In this document: positions 59,881-64,000 of the stretch, in pieces
How the letters are laid out: every line of letters begins with the position of its first letter
How positions within the stretch are numbered: the first letter of the stretch is position 1
Assembly: GCF_900141705.1 (NCBI RefSeq)
Contig: NZ_FQYM01000001.1
Location: 124,001 to 188,000, forward strand
DNA from: Fibrobacter sp. UWP2
GTDB taxonomy: Bacteria; Fibrobacterota; Fibrobacteria; Fibrobacterales; Fibrobacteraceae
Length of the DNA: 64,000 nt
Direction of reading: 5' to 3'
The notes under the pieces: generated by a model
What the model was told of the DNA's origin: nothing
Seen by the model: only the letters and a program-made list of their open reading frames with translations
Database searches by the model: none
Made by a program: the position numbers and the translations under genes

Positions 59881-60454
59881 ATTTCTTTTCTTTTTTCGCC
59901 CGCATTTCAACTACAATCGGTCGTACAATACAGGCGAGATTCATCGCCGTCCCTATGAGAATCAATGCGCTCGCACAGTAAATCCCCGTTGCGGGTTCAA
60001 CCGTCAGCACGTTCATACCAAGCTGGCTGCATATTTGAACCACCTGCCCAAGGAACGCCCACATGGCGACCATCGAGAGGATGCCCATGGCAAGCGAACC
60101 TAAGGAGGCAAAGTAACCGATCTGTGCAAGCCAGGCAAACACGGCGGCAATCACCAGCGCCCCGGCAATGCCATACATAAAGCGGAACGGTTGGAGCTTG
60201 GGGAATTCCGGAAAAACTTCGCGGAACCTTTCAAACGCCTTGGGGTTGCCTGTCTGGATGTTCTTCACATAGCCTGCCGCGGGCTCCTTCAAGTCCGTTT
60301 CGAGGTCAAGTCCGCTGGCGATTTCGTAAAAGGTCGGTTCCGCAATCACCGTATCGGCACAGGAGACGTTAAAGAGCGGGAGCAAGAGTCCCAAGAGAGC
60401 AAGCAAGTAAGGGGCTGCCACCAGCCTCTGAAAGAACTTGAATTTACTTTCCAC
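59879..60454 (-). CDS. Four-helix membrane protein
   Basis: A 191-residue inner-membrane protein with four hydrophobic segments (LVAAPYLLALLGLLLPLF, FMYGIAGALVIAAVFAWLAQI, LGSLAMGILSMVAMWAFLG, IYCASALILIGTAMNLACIV) and a periplasmic or cytoplasmic loop between the first two. It starts with GTG at 60454: AAGGA lies seven bases upstream, and the start is two bases after the stop of the formylglycine-enzyme-like gene. Function unknown, probably tied to that gene. Confidence 0.78.
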   Translation of the reverse strand: MESKFKFFQRLVAAPYLLALLGLLLPLFNVSCADTVIAEPTFYEIASGLDLETDLKEPAAGYVKNIQTGNPKAFERFREVFPEFPKLQPFRFMYGIAGALVIAAVFAWLAQIGYFASLGSLAMGILSMVAMWAFLGQVVQICSQLGMNVLTVEPATGIYCASALILIGTAMNLACIVRPIVVEMRAKKEKK

Positions 60455-60456
60455 GA

Positions 60457-62691
60457 TTATTCCTTGATGATATCGCGAGGATACACGCAACGGAAGCCAA
60501 TCGACTCGGACCAGTAGCGCGGATCTTCGTCATCGCTTTCTGTTGCATTCAACAGCTTTTCCTTGTCTTTCCAGGAGCCGCCCTTGTAGACCTTGGAGGA
60601 GCCGAACATGGCGCCCGTCGGGTTCGAGGGTTCCACGATCACCGAGAACATGAAATACTTGTCGCGGGTCCATTCGGCAACGTTACCCGCCATGTCGTAA
60701 ATACCCCAGCGGTTCGGCTTCTTGGAAGATGCCGGCTGCGGACCATACTCGCTGGACTTGGAATTCATGCGGTAGGAGTTGTCGTAGTACACGGCGTACT
60801 TACCCGGATCCGGGATGGAATCAAAGATCCAAATGGCACCGTCGTTGTTGTCGGCGCGGGCGGCAAACTCCCACTGGGCTTCTGTCGGCAGGTCACCACC
60901 GAGCGTCTGGCACACAAAGCGGGCGTCGTCCCATGTGATGTTGTGGACCGGCTTTTGCGGATGCTTGTAGGTGGAGCGGTCCTTGATGCGCTTTGTGGAA
61001 TCCAAAGTGTTCATGGCCTGTTCAAAAAGCTTCTGAGTCATCTCGGTCGTCATGATAGCGAACGGGGACATCGAGACCACGCGGCCCTTGTAACGGAACA
61101 TACCGGAATCAATCATTGCCACATTGCCATGCACGCGGTCACGAACGACGCGAGCCGAAGTCGCAATGTTCGCGAGCGACGGCATAAGGGCATCCTTCGC
61201 CCAAACCGTATCGGCAGCAGAAGACGAAGACATTGCCGAAGAGGAACTGCGGACGACAGGCTCTTCCACAGTCTTCGGGTTCAACCATTCCTGCACCTCA
61301 GGTTCGTTCAAAATATAGTCGGGCAAAATGAACTCGCCCTGGCCAGAGAAAATTTCGCCATTAATCTGGAAATCGATCATTTCGTAGCGATACTGGTGGC
61401 GGCTATTAACCTTGCCATCCTTGTAAATCCACACGGGCTTGTTGTTCTGCAGGGTCAAGAACACCTTGATGTCGCTATTGCTGTCCTTGAGCTGCATAAA
61501 GAGCCTGTCCATATCCTGTGTCGCCACGGAACCCGTCCATGACACGTCAAAACGGCCATGATCGTCACCAAAACGGAGCGTAACGGCAATGACGTGAGCA
61601 ATAGATTCGCCCTGGGTATCTTCGAACACAGGTTCAACCTTGGCGGGCATCATGGAGCCACGGAGCGGCAACTGCTGCAGTTCGTCCAACTTTTTGAGGA
61701 GAGCCTTGTTCAAGTAGCTTACGTCGCCAATCTTGGACTGGCGCCAGATCTTTTGGGCTTCGGCCTTTTTGGTATTGTAACGGGCTTCGTATTCCTTAAA
61801 AACCTTGTTGTCTTCGTCCAAACCAAGGGACGAAGCCGAATGGAACTTAGGATAGGCAGATTCAAATTCGTTCATCGAAAGATTCTCGGTCGCCTTGTCC
61901 AGCTGGTCCATGAACTTGTCGTAGAGCACTTCCGTTTCTTCGAGCGTAGTGGTCTTTTCAATATCATTTATCGTAATGTCAATGGCGGGTTTCTTGGAAT
62001 AATCAATTTCAAAATGCATCGGCTTCGGCTTGAACACCAAAGCATCGCCATCGCCCACAATGCCAATATCGGCATAAGGCAGAGCATTCGGCGCCGAGAA
62101 CACGAAGGTGTAAGCGCCCGGCTGCACCGGGAAGAGGGTCCTGCCCTTAATAGTACCCTTGTTATTGGAGATTTCCAGCTTCTTGTCATCGGAAGAGAAC
62201 TTGATAATTCCGGGGAGGGTGGTCTCTGTCAGCAACTGCCATTCACCATTCTTGATAAAGAACATCTTGGGCACACGCGGAGAATAAATGTACTCGCGGT
62301 CAAAGTAGATATCGGCTTCGTCCTGGAACGCCTTGGTGTTTTTAGTCGCATAGAAGCGCATTGTCGCCACTTCCGCAGCCCTCAAATAGTTATCCTTCAA
62401 GCTATAGGCGTGGAGTTTTTTGAAGTTTTCGGCATTCACCTTGCCCGAAATCCACTGGTATTCCTTCGGTCCAACCTTGTGGCGCAGATAAATCTTGTTT
62501 TCTTTCAGGGGGAACGTCTGTTCCTCGGACACCGCCACACCCTTGCCCGCGCTCACAGCCATATTGGCAATCGGGTCGACGACGGTCCCCACCTTGAAGT
62601 GCTTGGCAGGGATTTTGAAGTTCTTGTCACTGTCGGCCATAGTCAGGGCAGGCAACAGCAACAGAATCGGAAGCAAACGAACAAAAGACAT
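60457..62691 (-). CDS. Exported protein with C-terminal formylglycine-generating-enzyme-like domain
   Basis: A 744-residue exported protein. Signal peptide 1-19; a large N-terminal beta-rich region (about 25-480) without known domain; a Ser-rich linker (SSSAMSSSSAADT); then an FGE-sulfatase/SUMF1-type domain (about 530-740) with ITWDDARFVCQTLGGDLPTEAQWEFAARA, WGIYDMAGNVAEWTRD, VYKGGSW and SIGFRCVYP. True FGE makes formylglycine in sulfatases; most bacterial homologues are non-catalytic binding domains, and no sulfatase is nearby. GGAG precedes the ATG. It is coupled to a small membrane protein gene. Confidence 0.85.
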   Translation of the reverse strand: MSFVRLLPILLLLPALTMADSDKNFKIPAKHFKVGTVVDPIANMAVSAGKGVAVSEEQTFPLKENKIYLRHKVGPKEYQWISGKVNAENFKKLHAYSLKDNYLRAAEVATMRFYATKNTKAFQDEADIYFDREYIYSPRVPKMFFIKNGEWQLLTETTLPGIIKFSSDDKKLEISNNKGTIKGRTLFPVQPGAYTFVFSAPNALPYADIGIVGDGDALVFKPKPMHFEIDYSKKPAIDITINDIEKTTTLEETEVLYDKFMDQLDKATENLSMNEFESAYPKFHSASSLGLDEDNKVFKEYEARYNTKKAEAQKIWRQSKIGDVSYLNKALLKKLDELQQLPLRGSMMPAKVEPVFEDTQGESIAHVIAVTLRFGDDHGRFDVSWTGSVATQDMDRLFMQLKDSNSDIKVFLTLQNNKPVWIYKDGKVNSRHQYRYEMIDFQINGEIFSGQGEFILPDYILNEPEVQEWLNPKTVEEPVVRSSSSAMSSSSAADTVWAKDALMPSLANIATSARVVRDRVHGNVAMIDSGMFRYKGRVVSMSPFAIMTTEMTQKLFEQAMNTLDSTKRIKDRSTYKHPQKPVHNITWDDARFVCQTLGGDLPTEAQWEFAARADNNDGAIWIFDSIPDPGKYAVYYDNSYRMNSKSSEYGPQPASSKKPNRWGIYDMAGNVAEWTRDKYFMFSVIVEPSNPTGAMFGSSKVYKGGSWKDKEKLLNATESDDEDPRYWSESIGFRCVYPRDIIKE

Positions 62692-62765
62692 AACAGCTCC
62701 TGTTATCTTTTAGTACAAATCTAACACTGCAAAAGATAGTCTTTTTGTAAGGAAAATTTACCTTT

Positions 62766-64000
62766 TCATGGGTCGTTTTTGCCCATATTGAGCAAATATC
62801 CGCCCTTTGATCCCCCAACAGGCCCCAATTCGACCTTCCAGTCGGCCAATCGGATAATATCAGGGTGGTGCTCAATGACTATCACCGTGTCGCCACGGGC
62901 ACTGAGACGGCGCAAGAGATTCCAGAGCATTTGGATATCCTTGAGGTGCAGCCCTGTGGTAGGTTCATCCAGCAAGTAGACCATTTCGCCATGGGAACGC
63001 TTCGCCAGCTCCGCCGCCAGCTTGAGGCGCTGGTTCTCCCCTCCGCTCATAGTCGTCACCGGCTGGCCAAGCCGCAGGTAACCCAGTCCCACATCGCGGA
63101 GAATCTCGAGCTTGGGCAAGATCTTGGGCTGGTCCTTGAAGAACTCGCAGGCCTCGGCAATGCGCATGTCGAGCACATCGGCAATGTTCTTGCCCTTGAA
63201 GGCGACCGTGAGCGTTTCTTGGTTGTAACGCTTGCCGCCGCAAACCTCGCACGGCTCCCAAATGTCCGAGAGAAAGTGCATCTCGACGGCTACGGCACCA
63301 CGCCCCTCGCAGGCTTCGCAACGGCCCCGTGCCAGGTTGTAGCTGAACCGGCCGTAATCAAAGCCCTTGACCTTGGACTGCGGAAGTTTGGCGAACAGAC
63401 GGCGTATATCGTCGAATACGCCGGTGTAGCTCGCGGGCGTGCTGCGCGGCGTTCCCGATATGGGGCTCTGGTCCACGTACAGCACCTCGCCACTCTGCTT
63501 TTTGCGACCGCGCGCCTGGAACTTTTTTTTGAGCGCTGGGAAAACTTCGTCCATGACCATCGAGCTCTTGCCGCTACCACTCACACCGCACACAACGCTC
63601 ACGGCGCCCTTCGGGAACTTTACAGACAAATTCTTTAAGTTGTTCTTGACAAGTCCCTTGAATTCGTAGAATTCCGTATTGTCGGTAATGCTCTTGGGAG
63701 AAGTCTCGTTGGCAAGTGGGATGGAATGCGTGAGATACTTGACTGTCTCGCTCCTCGGAAACTGTTGCAGGGCATAGGGCTTAGAAAGCTGTGTTGGAGA
63801 GCCCTCCGCCACGACTTCCCCGCCAAACTCGCCTGCGGCAGGGCCCATATCGATAATGTGGTCCGCGGCACGCATCATGTTCATGTCGTGCTCTACCACG
63901 ACAAGCGTATTGCCGAGGTCGCGCAGGCGGTACAGGGAATCGAGCAGTTTGGCTGTATCGCTTTCGTGAAGGCCTACCGTCGGTTCGTCAAGCACATACA
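62766..64000 (-). CDS. uvrA: UvrA-type excinuclease ABC subunit A (5' part beyond window)
   Basis: The visible 411 residues are the C-terminal half of a UvrA protein, the damage-recognition ATPase of nucleotide excision repair. Seen in order: Walker B of the first ATPase (YVLDEPTVGLHE), Walker A CGVSGSGKSS of the second, YVDQSPISGTPRSTPASYTG, a zinc finger (CEACEG, CEVCGGKRYN), signature TMSGGENQRLKLAAELAK and Walker B YLLDEPTTGLH, ending with VIEHHPDIIRLADW. A signature of SGGENQR instead of SGGEAQR and a short C-terminus leave open that it is a UvrA2-like paralogue. The start lies outside the window. Confidence 0.9.
   Translation of the reverse strand, partial: YVLDEPTVGLHESDTAKLLDSLYRLRDLGNTLVVVEHDMNMMRAADHIIDMGPAAGEFGGEVVAEGSPTQLSKPYALQQFPRSETVKYLTHSIPLANETSPKSITDNTEFYEFKGLVKNNLKNLSVKFPKGAVSVVCGVSGSGKSSMVMDEVFPALKKKFQARGRKKQSGEVLYVDQSPISGTPRSTPASYTGVFDDIRRLFAKLPQSKVKGFDYGRFSYNLARGRCEACEGRGAVAVEMHFLSDIWEPCEVCGGKRYNQETLTVAFKGKNIADVLDMRIAEACEFFKDQPKILPKLEILRDVGLGYLRLGQPVTTMSGGENQRLKLAAELAKRSHGEMVYLLDEPTTGLHLKDIQMLWNLLRRLSARGDTVIVIEHHPDIIRLADWKVELGPVGGSKGGYLLNMGKNDP

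Noticed and set aside
62766-64000. Reading the UvrA frame as a complete gene from the GTG at 63995
   Set aside because: The residues before it (YV of YVLDEP) continue the Walker B motif, so the gene extends past the window edge.

Overview
The window looks like chromosome of a Fibrobacter-type bacterium (cellulose-degrading, Gram-negative, phylum Fibrobacterota). The evidence is: (i) a set of secreted plant-cell-wall enzymes (two GH11 xylanase genes, GH8, a giant GH5, a CE6 acetylxylan esterase) with Ser-rich linkers and a C-terminal sorting-type domain ending in a 'G(V/L)Y.(V/A)(K/R)' pattern; (ii) a TIGR02147-type regulator directly overlapped by a lipoprotein gene, a gene family typical of Fibrobacter; (iii) LpxL-type, SurA, FtsE and lipoprotein genes expected of a diderm. 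Coding DNA is moderately GC-rich with strong third-position bias, so long antisense shadow ORFs are common; I left them out.

Layout. 1-4000: an unknown exported protein, phosphohexomutase, dapA and a Cys/acid-rich protein. 4000-8000: tandem GH11 xylanase genes, each framed by a similar GC-rich hairpin, downstream of gyrA. 8054-12428: gyrA, surE and a SpoU-type rRNA/tRNA methyltransferase (one minus-strand operon). 12437-15217: a TolB-like propeller protein and a GH8 endoglucanase. 15385-18136: ureohydrolase-like protein, hisC, and an RsuA/RluB pseudouridine synthase. 18133-24992: minus-strand group hrpA, PPIase-like lipoprotein, surA, ftsE. 25063-26050: a 46-residue zinc ribbon and a HAD phosphatase. 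26100-28890: an AT-rich island of small membrane proteins (two paralogous four-helix proteins) and a zinc-ribbon protein. 28899-33470: AAA/DUF4143 ATPase, iron-dependent alcohol dehydrogenase, NrnA, LysE-type exporter, zinc-ribbon/coiled-coil protein. 33572-37427: envelope operon mraY, UDP-sugar pyrophosphorylase, LpxL-like acyltransferase, Smr protein. 37482-38520: tRNA-Pro followed by two structured repeats built from its own 3' half, then a BrnT/BrnA toxin-antitoxin pair. 38950-41747: TlpA-like thioredoxin, tRNA-Arg, metF, a small coiled-coil protein, a degenerate HD protein. 41854-47172: 1772-residue GH5 enzyme with InlB-type repeats. 47381-54864: serC, GerW-like protein, lipoprotein, endonuclease-III-like Fe-S protein, psd, and an operon of metallopeptidase, asparaginase, dtd and lipoprotein. 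54986-64000: TIGR02147/lipoprotein pair, CE6 esterase with a terminator-like leader, ychF, a membrane protein with a formylglycine-generating-enzyme-like protein, and the C-terminal part of a UvrA protein.

The secreted enzymes fit xylan and cellulose breakdown: GH11 cuts the xylan backbone, CE6 removes acetyl groups, GH5/GH8 act on beta-glucan. The most unusual signals are not genes: (1) an array downstream of tRNA-Pro in which inverted and direct copies of the tRNA 3' half frame a series of hairpins whose pairing is kept while the sequence changes; (2) a 26-bp palindrome mirroring the 3' end of tRNA-Arg through its terminator; (3) palindromic repeats that sit in frame inside hrpA (three places) and a LysE-type gene; and (4) a long terminator-ended leader on the CE6 esterase gene. 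All coordinates were read by eye; no database search or folding program was run.
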